A stretch of DNA of 64,000 nt from JAJEBT01 sp965221485 (lineage in GTDB: Bacteria > Pseudomonadota > Alphaproteobacteria > MPNO01 > UBA830). Positions 1-9,982 of this stretch are shown piece by piece (within the stretch, counting starts at the first letter, position 1; each line of letters starts with the position of its first letter). A model generated the notes under the pieces. That model was not told the origin of the DNA. It ran no database searches and was given only the letters and a program-made list of their open reading frames with translations. A program made the translations under genes and the position numbers. The stretch lies in contig OZ244893.1 of the NCBI GenBank assembly GCA_965221485.1, forward strand, positions 682,001 through 746,000, written 5' to 3'.

Positions 1-322
1 TGTCCTGACGTATTTTGGCCACATCCGTTCCGGCAATCTGGCGAGGGGCAGGACCGCGACCGCCAGAATTGGATGAGGCCGGACCTGACGCCTGTGTTGT
101 GCACAATGACCGGGCCGACGGTGACTGGTTAAAGGGAGAATTTCAGGGACAGACAGCGAGGACCTGGTGATTTGCGGCTCGGGCAACGATCTGTTGCGGT
201 TCGCGTTCATGGCTGAAATTCACAGCTCTCGCGCCGCCATGCGAGCACTGGTATTTGAGTCAATCCGCTTGCGGTCGGCCGGCTTCGCCCTTATTCCATT
301 CCGGATACATCGGATTGAACTC
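1..322. other. Leading non-coding stretch upstream of hyuA
   Basis: No convincing coding sequence was found on either strand. The hyuA frame stays open back to a GTG at 167, but the translation before residue 53 of that longer frame does not resemble the family N-terminus, so this stretch is read as upstream sequence. No clear promoter boxes were recognised. Confidence 0.4.
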
Positions 323-2443
323 ATGCCACGACAAGCAGAAACACGGCCAATATCCCGAACTGCCATAAGCGACTGCCGTATCGGGGTTGATATCGGGGGT
401 ACGTTCACTGATGTCGTGGTGACGAGCGACGGCACACTTCATTCCTGCAAGGTGCCCACAACTCCGATGGCTCCGGAAGAAGGTGTCTTCGAGGGCATCG
501 CCCGGATCCTGGCCGAAACGGGACTGGAACCGGGACAGTTTCAGCTCGTCATGCACGGAACAACACTGGCGACAAACGCCCTGATCGAGCGAAAGGGCGC
601 CAGAACGGCGATGCTGGTCACCGAAGGCTTTCGTGATGCAGTGGAAATCGCTTACGAAAATCGCTTTGAACAATACGATATCTTTATGGAAAAACCGCCG
701 CCGCTGGTTCCACGTGAGCACCGGTTCGGGGTTCGGGAGCGGATTGATGCGGAGGGCAATGTCCTTGTTCCCCTGGATGAGAGGAGCGTCCTCTCCGCCA
801 TAGACCAGCTTCGCAAGCACGATATCGAGTCCGTTGCGATCGGGCTGATCCACGCTTATGCCACACCGGAACACGAACTCCGGCTCGCTGATCTCCTGTC
901 CCGCGAGATGCCGGATCTGTGGATTTCCCTGTCAAGCCAGGTCTCACCCGAAATAAGGGAATATGAGCGCTGGTCGACCACCGCAGCCAACGCCTATGTC
1001 ATGCCATTGATGTCGCGCTATCTTGGCCGTCTTTCGAGAGAACTGAATGCAAGGGGATTCTCCTGTCCCCTGGTTCTCATGACGTCCGGTGGCGGGTTGA
1101 TGTCACTCGATGCTGCCCGGCGTTTTCCCATCCGCCTCGTGGAATCAGGACCCGCGGGCGGGGTTGTCCTCGCCACCTTGCTGGCGCGCCAGCATGGACT
1201 TTCCGAGGTCCTTTCCTTCGACATGGGGGGAACGACGGCGAAGATCTGTCTGGTCGATAACGGAGAGCCCCAATACGCCCGCAACTTTGAGGTTGCCCGC
1301 CAGTACCGCTTCCTGCAGGGCAGCGGGCTGCCCCTCCGTATCCCGGTGATCGAGATGGTGGAAATCGGCGCTGGCGGCGGTTCCATCGCCAGGGTTGATT
1401 CCATGTCGCGCATCCGCGTCGGCCCCGACAGTGCGGGAGCCGTTCCCGGACCGGTCTGCTATGGGCGTGGCGGCGTGGCACCGACAGTGACTGATGCTGA
1501 TGCCGTCCTCGGGCGGGTCAATCCGGGGAGCTTTGCCAGTGGAGCCATCCGCCTCGATCCTGATTCCGCCGAACATGCTATCCGCCTCAATATTGCGGAG
1601 CCGCTCGCGATGCATGTCGGCACCGGGGCTCTCGGCATTGTCGAGGTTGTCGAGGAAAACATGGCCAACGCGGCGCGCGTGCACGCCGTTGAGCGGGGAA
1701 GGAATGTCCAGGGGCGAACCATGATCGCTTTTGGCGGCGCCGCCCCGCTTCATGCGGTTCGAGTGGCCCGAAAGCTGAATATCAACACGATCGTTGTGCC
1801 GGTCAGCGCTGGCGTCGGATCGGCTGTCGGATTTCTGCAGGCCCCGGTGTCCTACGAGGTGGTTCGAAGTCGCTATGCGCGCCTTGATGACGCATTCGAT
1901 CCGGAGATGCTCAACGGACTTTACAAGGACATGCGGCAGGAAGCGGAAGAGATCGTCAGACCCGCAGCGCCCGGGGTGAAATTGTCGGAAGTCCGGACGG
2001 CAGACATGCGCTATAGCGGTCAAGGGCACGAAGTAACTGTTACCCTGCCGGAGGGTCCTTACAGCACTGATGTTTGGGCCGAACTGGTGGATGTCTTCAC
2101 CGCCGGTTACCGCGCCACCTATGGTCGGCACATTCCGGATCTCGGGGTCGAAGTCATCAGCTGGGCCCTGCGCCTGGAGGCGTCTGCAGCCGATCCGCCG
2201 GCCGGGGAATCCAGCCCGGGTTCCTATCGTCCCGACGCGACCAGCGTGCGCCCGATCGTTCTCGATCAAGACCTGGACGGGATTGACGTACCGGTCTATT
2301 CCCGCGAGATGTTACGACCTGGAGCGGAAATCTGGGGACCCGCGGTGATCGAGGAAGACGAGACATCGACGGTGATTCTCCCGGAGTTCAGGGCGCGTAT
2401 TGTTCCCCCGGGACACATCTTCATCGAGAGAGAGGTGGCATGA
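323..2443 (+). CDS. hyuA: Hydantoinase/oxoprolinase family protein, HyuA-type subunit
   Basis: This is the ATP-dependent subunit of a HyuA/HyuB enzyme; the family includes 5-oxoprolinase, N-methylhydantoinase and acetone or acetophenone carboxylases. The first phosphate-binding motif GVDIGGTFTDV lies at residues 21-31, followed by MHGTTLATNAL near 77 and a second actin-fold glycine motif (SFDMGGTTAK) near 300. At 706 aa it has the family's usual size. The ATG at 323 was chosen because the family starts about 20 residues before GVDIGGT; the frame is open back to a GTG at 167. Its stop overlaps the hyuB start (ATGA), so the two are translationally coupled. The substrate cannot be told from sequence, since oxoprolinases and carboxylases share these motifs. 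Confidence 0.93.
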   Translation: MPRQAETRPISRTAISDCRIGVDIGGTFTDVVVTSDGTLHSCKVPTTPMAPEEGVFEGIARILAETGLEPGQFQLVMHGTTLATNALIERKGARTAMLVTEGFRDAVEIAYENRFEQYDIFMEKPPPLVPREHRFGVRERIDAEGNVLVPLDERSVLSAIDQLRKHDIESVAIGLIHAYATPEHELRLADLLSREMPDLWISLSSQVSPEIREYERWSTTAANAYVMPLMSRYLGRLSRELNARGFSCPLVLMTSGGGLMSLDAARRFPIRLVESGPAGGVVLATLLARQHGLSEVLSFDMGGTTAKICLVDNGEPQYARNFEVARQYRFLQGSGLPLRIPVIEMVEIGAGGGSIARVDSMSRIRVGPDSAGAVPGPVCYGRGGVAPTVTDADAVLGRVNPGSFASGAIRLDPDSAEHAIRLNIAEPLAMHVGTGALGIVEVVEENMANAARVHAVERGRNVQGRTMIAFGGAAPLHAVRVARKLNINTIVVPVSAGVGSAVGFLQAPVSYEVVRSRYARLDDAFDPEMLNGLYKDMRQEAEEIVRPAAPGVKLSEVRTADMRYSGQGHEVTVTLPEGPYSTDVWAELVDVFTAGYRATYGRHIPDLGVEVISWALRLEASAADPPAGESSPGSYRPDATSVRPIVLDQDLDGIDVPVYSREMLRPGAEIWGPAVIEEDETSTVILPEFRARIVPPGHIFIEREVA

Positions 2444-4173
2444 TGGATACAGCTTCTCATCAATGGCACGCCATCCGGCAACAAATCATGTGGGACCGCC
2501 TCGTGGCGGTTGTCGAGGAGCAGGCAAGAACACTGGTCCGGACAGGCTTCTCGACGTCAACCCGGGAAGCAGGTGATCTGTCGGCCGGAATCTTCGATCT
2601 CGAGGGAAACATGCTGGCACAGGCTGTGACCGGCACGCCCGGTCACGTGAATTCAATGGCACGGTCCGTGGGTCATTTTCTCGAACGCTTCCCTGTGGCG
2701 GACATGGATGAGGGAGACGTCTTCCTTACCAATGATCCATGGAAGGGAACCGGCCATCTGCATGATTTCACGTTCCTGACACCCTGTTTTCGCGACGCTA
2801 TGCCGGTGGCACTGTTTGCCAGTACGAGCCATGTGGTAGATATCGGCGGCCGCGGTATGACGGCGGATGGCAGATCGATATACGAGGAGGGCCTCTATGT
2901 CCCGCTCGCGCGTTTTGCGCGACGAGGGGCCGTCGATCAGACGCTTCTCGATGTCGTTGCGGCCAATGTTCGCGAACCAATACAGGTGATTGGCGACCTT
3001 CATTCGCTTGCTGCCTGCAACGAAACCGCCTGCAGGCGCCTCCTCGAAATGATGGACGAATTTGACATCCGGGATCTCGAGGAACTTGGTCGTCACATTC
3101 TGGAGCGCTCGAAAGCAGCGGCGCTGGCCGCAATCCGCGAGATCCCGGAAGGGGTCTACCGATATCGCATGAGAATTGATGGTTTCGAGGAGCCGATCCA
3201 GCTGGTGGCCGAAATGACGATCGGCGAGGACGGGATAGATGTGGATTTCTCGGGATCGTCGGGCCTCTCGTCATACGGGATCAATGTTCCTCTTTGCTAT
3301 ACGGAAGCCTATGCGACGTTCGGGGTAAAGTGCATCGTGGCGCCCGACGTTCCCAACAATGCCGGATCCCTGTCGACCATTCGCATTACCGCTCCTCCGG
3401 GCTGCATCCTCAACGCCGAACATCCGGCGCCGGTTTCGGTGCGCCATGTCACAGGACAGATGTTGCCCGATGTGGTTTTCGGTTGTCTGGACCAGGCACT
3501 CGAGAACGCGGTTCCGGCCGAGGGAACGTCTTGCCTGTGGAATCTCTATGCTTTCGGCGGGCCTGGCCGGGTGGACGCACCTCCCCGAATGCTCTCAAAG
3601 GCCCGGAACTTTACCGTGCTCAGTTTTCATTCGGGAGGAACCGGGGCGCGGCCGGGCAGGGACGGGCTGTCGGCGACGGCCTTTCCAAGCGGAGTCCGGA
3701 ATGTGCCGGTGGAAATCACGGAGACGATTTCGCCGCTGGTTTTCTGGCGCAAGGAATATCGTTCCGACTCCGGCGGACCCGGAGCCTGGCGGGGTGGGCT
3801 GGGCCAGGTCATGGAACTCGGTCTTCTTGAAGACGCGCCTTTTGCCTTCAGCGCCTTGTTCGACAGGATCGATCATGCCCCCAGGGGTCGTGACCGTGGT
3901 GGCGACGGCGCGTGCGGTTCGGTGAGGCTTGGCTCGGGTCAACGCCTCAACGGGAAGGGCACCCAGACGATCCCGGCAGGGGATCGGGTTGTCATAGAAA
4001 TGCCAGGCGGTGGCGGGCTTGGAGATCCGGCAACCCGCGATATCAGCCTGGTGGCTGCTGACGTTCGCGCTGGTCTTGTGTCGGTCGATGCCGCAGCCGG
4101 CCGCTATCGTGTGGCGGTCAGTCCGACCGGAGAAATCGACAGGGTGGCAACTGAGCGGTTGCGCAACGGATAA
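2440..4173 (+). CDS. hyuB: Hydantoinase B/oxoprolinase family protein, HyuB-type subunit
   Basis: This is the second subunit of the HyuA/HyuB enzyme, which hydrolyses or carboxylates its substrate together with the ATP-using HyuA subunit. The 577-aa protein has the family's FLTNDPW block near residue 97 and a glycine-rich GGTGARPGRDG segment near residue 400. The end is rich in glycine (MPGGGGLGDP), as is usual for HyuB. The start overlaps the hyuA stop by 4 bases. An LLM flavoprotein gene follows after 21 bases, which suggests that the product or substrate is also oxidised by a monooxygenase. Family assignment is secure; the substrate is unknown. Confidence 0.93.
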   Translation: MMDTASHQWHAIRQQIMWDRLVAVVEEQARTLVRTGFSTSTREAGDLSAGIFDLEGNMLAQAVTGTPGHVNSMARSVGHFLERFPVADMDEGDVFLTNDPWKGTGHLHDFTFLTPCFRDAMPVALFASTSHVVDIGGRGMTADGRSIYEEGLYVPLARFARRGAVDQTLLDVVAANVREPIQVIGDLHSLAACNETACRRLLEMMDEFDIRDLEELGRHILERSKAAALAAIREIPEGVYRYRMRIDGFEEPIQLVAEMTIGEDGIDVDFSGSSGLSSYGINVPLCYTEAYATFGVKCIVAPDVPNNAGSLSTIRITAPPGCILNAEHPAPVSVRHVTGQMLPDVVFGCLDQALENAVPAEGTSCLWNLYAFGGPGRVDAPPRMLSKARNFTVLSFHSGGTGARPGRDGLSATAFPSGVRNVPVEITETISPLVFWRKEYRSDSGGPGAWRGGLGQVMELGLLEDAPFAFSALFDRIDHAPRGRDRGGDGACGSVRLGSGQRLNGKGTQTIPAGDRVVIEMPGGGGLGDPATRDISLVAADVRAGLVSVDAAAGRYRVAVSPTGEIDRVATERLRNG

Positions 4174-4194
4174 CGGGGAGCGGAGGGAAATCGC

Positions 4195-5214
4195 ATGCGT
4201 GTCAGTGCCGGCTTGCCGACCGGAATGGAAGGTCTGACCTATCCGATTCCGTTTTCCGACCCCGAACAGGTGATCCGGATCGCCCGCCATGCCGAAGCGC
4301 TCGGATATCATTCGGTCTGGGGTAACGATCATATGACCACCCAGAACTATGTGCGCGCGGAATTCGATCGCCCACCCCGGTTCTGGGACCCACTGGTTAC
4401 CTACGCCTTTGTGGCTGCAGAAACCGAGAAACTCCGTTTCGGGACCGGTATCCTGGTGCTGCCCATGCGGCGCGACATCGTGGTCACTGCCAAGCAACTG
4501 GTGACCCTTGACCAGTTTTCAGGAGGACGGCTGGAAATCGGGGTCGGAATCGGGGCCTATCGCGAAGAATTTCTCGCGCTGCAACCGGATGTCCGTATTC
4601 CCCGCGGTGATATTCTTGATGAAGGGATACCGGCACTGCTGGCACTGCTGAACGAACGCGTCGCCAGTTTCACCGGAGAGTATTTTTCATATCGCGACGT
4701 GGAACTCTACCCGAAGCCCTTGCAGGAACGTATCCCTTTTTATGTCGGCGGCAACAATGAAAACAACTTGCGGCGAACGGCCAGATGGGCGGACGGCTGG
4801 TTACCGGCGGCCGTTCACCTGGATCAGATGCGGCGGGACGTGGCGAACCTCAGGGAGCTTGTTGCGGCGGAAGGCCGCGATCCGGACAGTATCGAGGTTG
4901 CTCCGCAATATATTGTACATATTGGCAAAACCCGTGAGGCAGCCGTAGCACGGTTCAGCCAGACCCAGATGTGCGCCCACCTCACGTCCCTTCGGAAGTC
5001 CACGCTGAAGGACCAGGGCATGATGTCCCACGAGGATATCAATCTCATCGGGACCGTCGGAGATGTGGTGGAGCGGGCGAATCTGCTGGCCGAAGCCGGG
5101 GTCACGCATCTTCTGGGGCTGTATTTTGCGGCCAATGATATCGATGAACTCCTTGATCAGATGCAGATTTTTGCAGAGGACGTGGTGCCGCAACTGGACC
5201 GGCGCTCCTGTTGA
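4195..5214 (+). CDS. LLM class flavin-dependent oxidoreductase (luciferase-like)
   Basis: This 339-aa protein belongs to the bacterial luciferase-like family, TIM-barrel enzymes that use FMN or F420 to oxygenate or oxidise small organic substrates. Recognisable family blocks are the early AEALGYHSVWGNDH segment, the LRFGTGILVLPMR segment, the SGGRLEIGVGIGAYREE glycine-rich block and the late PFYVGGNNENNLRRTARWADGW block. It lies 21 bases after hyuB with the same strand, so it probably acts on a substrate or product of the hydantoinase-like enzyme. Which flavin it uses and its substrate cannot be told from sequence. Confidence 0.92.
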   Translation: MRVSAGLPTGMEGLTYPIPFSDPEQVIRIARHAEALGYHSVWGNDHMTTQNYVRAEFDRPPRFWDPLVTYAFVAAETEKLRFGTGILVLPMRRDIVVTAKQLVTLDQFSGGRLEIGVGIGAYREEFLALQPDVRIPRGDILDEGIPALLALLNERVASFTGEYFSYRDVELYPKPLQERIPFYVGGNNENNLRRTARWADGWLPAAVHLDQMRRDVANLRELVAAEGRDPDSIEVAPQYIVHIGKTREAAVARFSQTQMCAHLTSLRKSTLKDQGMMSHEDINLIGTVGDVVERANLLAEAGVTHLLGLYFAANDIDELLDQMQIFAEDVVPQLDRRSC

Positions 5215-5316
5215 CCGACCAGCTCCGGGAACAGGTCCGTCAGATCTTCGCGGTGAAGATGATCTGCCTGGGCTGTTCGCAAATCATCGCCGGGCCAGGG
5301 CGGGAGGAAAACTCGA

Positions 5317-6525
5317 ATGCGTTGTGAAGTCGTTTCCATTGGAACCGAGCTGTTGCTGGGACAGATCACCGACACCAACTCCAGCTGGATCGGTGAGCAA
5401 CTGGCCCGTATCGGGGTGGATTCACACTTCCAGATGAAAGTGGGGGACAACCACGGGCGCATCGTGATGTGTCTCCGTACGGCTCTCGAGAGGGCCGACG
5501 CCGTTATCTGTTGTGGTGGACTTGGACCGACCCAGGACGACATCACGCGTGAGGCGATTGCCGAAGTCATGGATGTATCCTTGCGCCGAGATCCGGAGAT
5601 CGAGCAGGCCATCGTCGATCTGTTCAGAGTTCGAGGCCGGACAATGACCGACAACAACCGGCGTCAGGCCGACATTCCTGAAGGAGCAGTCACCATTCCG
5701 GAAATGCCTGGAACCGCTCCGGGACTGATCTGTCCGGTTGGTGACAAGGTCATCTATGCGGTTCCCGGCGTTCCGTCGGAAATGCGGGAAATGATGCAGG
5801 GAACCGTGCTTCCGGACCTCAGACGACGGTGTGGCGTGACCGCCGTCATCCGCAGCCGGGTCCTTCGAACCTGGGGGTATGGTGAGTCCGGCCTCGCCGA
5901 GACTCTTGCCGACAGGGTCGCGGCCCTTGATCAGGCCGGCAATCCAACGCTTGCCTTCCTGGCAAGCGGTATCGAGGGAATCAAGGTTCGGATCACGGCC
6001 AAGGCTGAAAATGAAGCCAGGGTGGAAGAACTGTTGGCACGGGAGGAATTGGAGGTCAGATCGTTGCTGGGCGACGTGGTATTCGGGATCGATGATCAAT
6101 CCATGGAAACTGTCGTGCTCGATGATCTGAAAGCGAAGGGCTATACCCTGGCGGTTGCAGAAAGCATTACGGGCGGCCTCGCGGCGGCGCGTTTGAGTGC
6201 TCTTGATGCCGACATGGAGACATTCATCGGCAGCTGGATCAGACCATACGGGGCGACGGATGCCCGGGTCCCGGTACAGGAACGAGCGGAAGCCGAGGCG
6301 GCCCGGGTTCGTATGCATTACGGAGCCGATCTGGGAGTTTCGGTGGCGAAAGGATCGCCTGCAGACGATCTCCCGCCGGGCACTGTGGTCATTGCCATTT
6401 CGGACCCGGGCGGGATCGTGTCCCATCGCGTGTCTTTGCCCGGGAGCTGGCCGCAGCTGCGCGAATATGCGGTGATTCATCTGTTGGATCGGGTTCGTCG
6501 TTTTCTGATTGAAGCGAAGCGGTGA
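5317..6525 (+). CDS. cinA: CinA family protein with altered C-terminal domain
   Basis: CinA proteins combine an N-terminal molybdopterin-binding-like (MoCF) domain, associated with ADP-ribose pyrophosphatase activity, with a C-terminal nicotinamide-mononucleotide deamidase domain. Here the N-terminal domain is canonical (VSIGTELLLGQITDTNS at the start, CCGGLGPTQDD near residue 66). The C-terminal domain keeps AESITGG near residue 285, but the blocks that usually follow (the PGSS and GGVV-type segments and the TGIAGP loop) are not recognisable. The 402-aa length is near normal. It sits 102 bases after the LLM gene, the last gene of the hyu run, an unusual place for a pyridine-nucleotide salvage gene. 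The deamidase activity is doubtful. Confidence 0.85.
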   Translation: MRCEVVSIGTELLLGQITDTNSSWIGEQLARIGVDSHFQMKVGDNHGRIVMCLRTALERADAVICCGGLGPTQDDITREAIAEVMDVSLRRDPEIEQAIVDLFRVRGRTMTDNNRRQADIPEGAVTIPEMPGTAPGLICPVGDKVIYAVPGVPSEMREMMQGTVLPDLRRRCGVTAVIRSRVLRTWGYGESGLAETLADRVAALDQAGNPTLAFLASGIEGIKVRITAKAENEARVEELLAREELEVRSLLGDVVFGIDDQSMETVVLDDLKAKGYTLAVAESITGGLAAARLSALDADMETFIGSWIRPYGATDARVPVQERAEAEAARVRMHYGADLGVSVAKGSPADDLPPGTVVIAISDPGGIVSHRVSLPGSWPQLREYAVIHLLDRVRRFLIEAKR

Positions 6526-7115
6526 GCGGGGTTACCGCCACGGCTCCGTGGAACCTGTCGCGTGACACTGGAAGCGCTCTTTACTTCGACCGTCATGTCT
6601 CCGTTCATGGGACTCCGGGACTGTCCCCGTCCGGTACGGCGGTGCAGCCTGGCTCAATCAGGCCAGCACCCAACTCTGACCTGCCCGGCCCACCGGTCCT
6701 TTATCGGCGCTGCCCTGACTGTTTGCGATCTGTTCAGCCAGGGGTGAGGACCGGCTGACATCAATCTGCTGTTCCAAGGACAGAGACCCACCGAACCCGG
6801 ACCGGGCAGTTTCACGACAGTAACAGGTATCGGAGAAGTCTGCAGAGCGGAACTGGAACCCCGACATTAACAAACCGGAACGGTTCGGTTTCGATTGCCG
6901 CATACTTCAGATTACCAAATAACGCCAACACTTGATCCCCTACAGCCTTCGATCCTCGGGCCATGGATCGAGACCTGCTGGTAGACAGGGCAAGCGATTC
7001 GGCCGGGGCTGTGGTAATGGAATTGGAGATTTTGGAAACGGGTGCAATCGTTCCGGTGCGGTGCCCCATGGGCCCCATAGCATGCCGAATTGCTCAGGAT
7101 GAAGGGGGTGTTCCC
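6526..7115. other. Gap between cinA and the helicase gene
   Basis: About 590 bases without a convincing gene. The helicase frame is open back to 6963, so a longer N-terminus is possible, but the translation there has no family resemblance. No hairpin with a T-run and no clear promoter boxes were recognised. Confidence 0.4.
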
Positions 7116-9881
7116 ATGCAAGATCTGGCCGAAACCAGCGAACTGGCCATAATCGAACGCGAGCCGAGATTTCAGGGCTGGAACACGACTGACAGTGATG
7201 AAATCGAACGGCGCCGATGGCGCGGTCGCACCGAGCCTATGGAGATTGTCAGTGAAGAGCCCGCGCAGGGGGCTTACGCCACTTTCCGTGTCCGGTCGGA
7301 AAGCGGGCGAAGCTATTGCGTGGAGATTCGCGATCTCGGGCGCAAGCACAATTCCTGTACCTGCCGGGACTTCGAGACAGGCGGGCTTGGCACCTGCAAG
7401 CATATCGAGGCGGTGCTGCACAAGCTGAGGTCCGGACGCCCATCAGACTTTCGAAGGGCCGCGAAAGCGGGGTCCCCGAGAATCGAGGTCTTCCTGTCGA
7501 ACGACGGGGATCGTCCGTGGACCCGTTGGCCCATCAGTTCCGAGACCGCGCCCGAATTCGTCAATCGGGTGAAACCGCTTGTCGAACGCCTTGAAACCCG
7601 GGATGGTGTTCAGGCTTTTTCCGAACTCAGTGCGTTGGCTGCGCTCGAGCCAGACCGCTTGCGGGTATCCATTCTTCTGGATCGCTGGACCGCGGAACGG
7701 CAGCGCAAGCAAGCGGTCCGGGAGGCTCGTGTCGCGTTTGTGAAAGATGTCGAAGCAGGCCGCCGCAGCATGGAGTTGCTGCGGTATCCCCTGTTTCCGT
7801 ACCAGCGCGACGGGATGCTCCACCTTGCCTTCGGCGAGAGGGCCCTGCTTGCCGACGAAATGGGGCTGGGAAAGACGGTACAGGCACTGGCGGCTTGTGC
7901 ATTGCTCCGGCAACTTCAGTCTGTATCACGGGTCCTCGTGGTCTCGCCCGCCTCTCTGAAATCTGAATGGGCGGAGCAGATCGAGGCCGCCACGACCCTG
8001 CCGTGGCGTATCGTGTCTGGACGCCGGGAACTGCGGCTCAAGCACTACGAAACCAGGACATTCTTTACGCTGACGAACTATGAGCAGATTGTTTCTGACG
8101 GGAATGACATCCAGCGAATCCTTGATCCCGACATTGTCATTCTTGACGAGGCGCAGCGCATCAAGAACTGGCGAACCAAAACAGCCGCTGCTGTCAAACG
8201 CCTGCGCAGCCGTTACGCGTTCGTATTGACGGGAACGCCCCTTGAGAACCGGATCGACGAGCTTTATTCGATCGTTCAGTATCTGGATCCAGGGTTGCTT
8301 GGCCCCTTGTTCCGCTTCAACCGCGATTATTATGAGCTGGACACGAATGGCCGTCCGGTGGGTTACAGGAATCTGGATCAGCTGTCGGAGCGCGTGAGTT
8401 CCGTCATGCTCCGCAGGCGCAAGGACGACGTCGAGGACGAGCTGCCGGGACGGACGCTGAACACCTATTTCCTTGATATGACCGAGGAACAGGAAGCGCG
8501 TTATCGCGATCACGAGTTTGCTGTCGCCAGATATGCAAATCTGGCCCGACGCCGACCGCTGTCACCCGAAGAATTCAGACGCCTGCAGATATCACTGGCC
8601 TGTATGCGCATGACGTGTGATACACCGTACATTCTTGATCAGGAGGTTCGGGACTGCCCCAAGCTGGAGGAATTCGAGAGAGTTATAGAAGACCTTCTTG
8701 ACGACCCGAAGCGCAAGATTATCGTTTTTTCCGAGTGGGTTCGCATGCTTGAACTGGTACGCGAGCGCCTTGAGGAAATGGATGTGGATTACGCGTGGCA
8801 TACGGGATCCGTGCCACAGGATCGGCGCCGCGTCGAAATCAACCGCTTCAAACGGGATCCGCAATGCAGGCTCTTCCTGTCTTCCGAGAGCGGCGGCACC
8901 GGACTGAACCTTCAGGTGGCCAGTGCGGTGATCAACCTTGATCTCCCCTGGAACCCGGCGAAGCTTGAGCAGCGCATTGCGCGGGCATGGAGAAAGAACC
9001 AGACACGGACCGTGACCGTGATCAATCTGGTAACGCGGGACAGCATCGAACACCGCATGCTGGGTGTTCTTGACTACAAGCAGGCGTTGTCGGATACGGT
9101 TCTTGATGGCCGCGGCGATGCTGCAAGCGTCAACATTCCGACGGGACGTGCCGCGTTTCTCGAACGCCTTGAAAAAGTCATGTCGCAGGATGTTGCGCAG
9201 AAACCGGAAACACCGAAACCCGTTGATTTGATCCTGGAACGGCTTCACCAGCGTTTCGATCGAAAGCTTCATCATGTGGAACTGCGCAAGACGGATGCAG
9301 GCAAGGAATCGATCCTGGCGGTCGTTGACAGTGAAGAACTACCCGATCCTGAGGCAATCCGTACAGAAGATGACGGCCCCTCCCTTGAATTCATAACCCG
9401 CGACACACTGGAAGCAATACAGAAACTGGAGGCTCTGGGCCACCTGTCATTCACGTCGGAACGGGTCCGTGTTCTTCATGAGGCAGTCGGGCAGGAAGAG
9501 GAGGCGGAAGACACGCGGCGTGAAGACGCCTTGCAAATCTGGAAAGAGGCTGAGCGAAAACATCAAATGGCGGCGCTCCTTGCCGGCGGCGGTTTTTCAG
9601 CTGAAGCCATGCCCAACATTGCCCAGATGACGAGCCTTTGCCTGCGATCTCTCGCCATCCTGGCACCGGCTGAAGACAGGGACGATGACGATGCGGAGAC
9701 TGCCGCGGAAATCTGTGACCGCCTTGGTGGCACGGAGTTCCTGCCTACGAGCCTGCGCTACAAGGCGTTATGGATGAGTGAAGTGGCCGGAGATGCGGAC
9801 GCGGAAAGCGCCGAGAACAAGCAGGCCCTGACCGAGGCAGCCGGGTTGCTCTCTCATGTCCGGACCATGATTGCAGATTGA
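7116..9881 (+). CDS. SNF2-family DEAD/DEAH-like helicase with SWIM zinc finger
   Basis: This is a 921-aa SNF2/RapA-type ATPase expected to remodel or translocate on nucleic acid in the cytoplasm. A SWIM-type zinc motif (C81, C83, C94, H96) precedes the ATPase core. Helicase motifs are clear: LADEMGLGKT near 245-254 (Walker A), DEAQ at 344 (motif II), LTGTPLENR (motif III), then the C-terminal lobe with SGGTGLNLQ (motif V) and QRIARAWR (motif VI). A further C-terminal stretch of about 200 residues is acidic and unassigned. The ATG at 7116 is preferred because AAGGGGG lies just upstream; the frame is open to 6963. It stands alone, convergent with the LLM gene downstream. Roles from transcription recycling to defence are possible; none is shown by context. 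Confidence 0.9.
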   Translation: MQDLAETSELAIIEREPRFQGWNTTDSDEIERRRWRGRTEPMEIVSEEPAQGAYATFRVRSESGRSYCVEIRDLGRKHNSCTCRDFETGGLGTCKHIEAVLHKLRSGRPSDFRRAAKAGSPRIEVFLSNDGDRPWTRWPISSETAPEFVNRVKPLVERLETRDGVQAFSELSALAALEPDRLRVSILLDRWTAERQRKQAVREARVAFVKDVEAGRRSMELLRYPLFPYQRDGMLHLAFGERALLADEMGLGKTVQALAACALLRQLQSVSRVLVVSPASLKSEWAEQIEAATTLPWRIVSGRRELRLKHYETRTFFTLTNYEQIVSDGNDIQRILDPDIVILDEAQRIKNWRTKTAAAVKRLRSRYAFVLTGTPLENRIDELYSIVQYLDPGLLGPLFRFNRDYYELDTNGRPVGYRNLDQLSERVSSVMLRRRKDDVEDELPGRTLNTYFLDMTEEQEARYRDHEFAVARYANLARRRPLSPEEFRRLQISLACMRMTCDTPYILDQEVRDCPKLEEFERVIEDLLDDPKRKIIVFSEWVRMLELVRERLEEMDVDYAWHTGSVPQDRRRVEINRFKRDPQCRLFLSSESGGTGLNLQVASAVINLDLPWNPAKLEQRIARAWRKNQTRTVTVINLVTRDSIEHRMLGVLDYKQALSDTVLDGRGDAASVNIPTGRAAFLERLEKVMSQDVAQKPETPKPVDLILERLHQRFDRKLHHVELRKTDAGKESILAVVDSEELPDPEAIRTEDDGPSLEFITRDTLEAIQKLEALGHLSFTSERVRVLHEAVGQEEEAEDTRREDALQIWKEAERKHQMAALLAGGGFSAEAMPNIAQMTSLCLRSLAILAPAEDRDDDDAETAAEICDRLGGTEFLPTSLRYKALWMSEVAGDADAESAENKQALTEAAGLLSHVRTMIAD

Positions 9882-9982
9882 CAAGCGGCCGCTGCGGACT
9901 GGTCTCCAGTGGCGGGCGTGTTACGTCCAGTTCGGAATGATGGACCGTCTGATACGGAATGGAATGCCCGGAGGGCAGCCCG

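Noticed and set aside
5422..6480. 352-aa frame on the - strand over cinA
   Set aside because: Shadow frame; the + strand gene shows clear CinA motifs.
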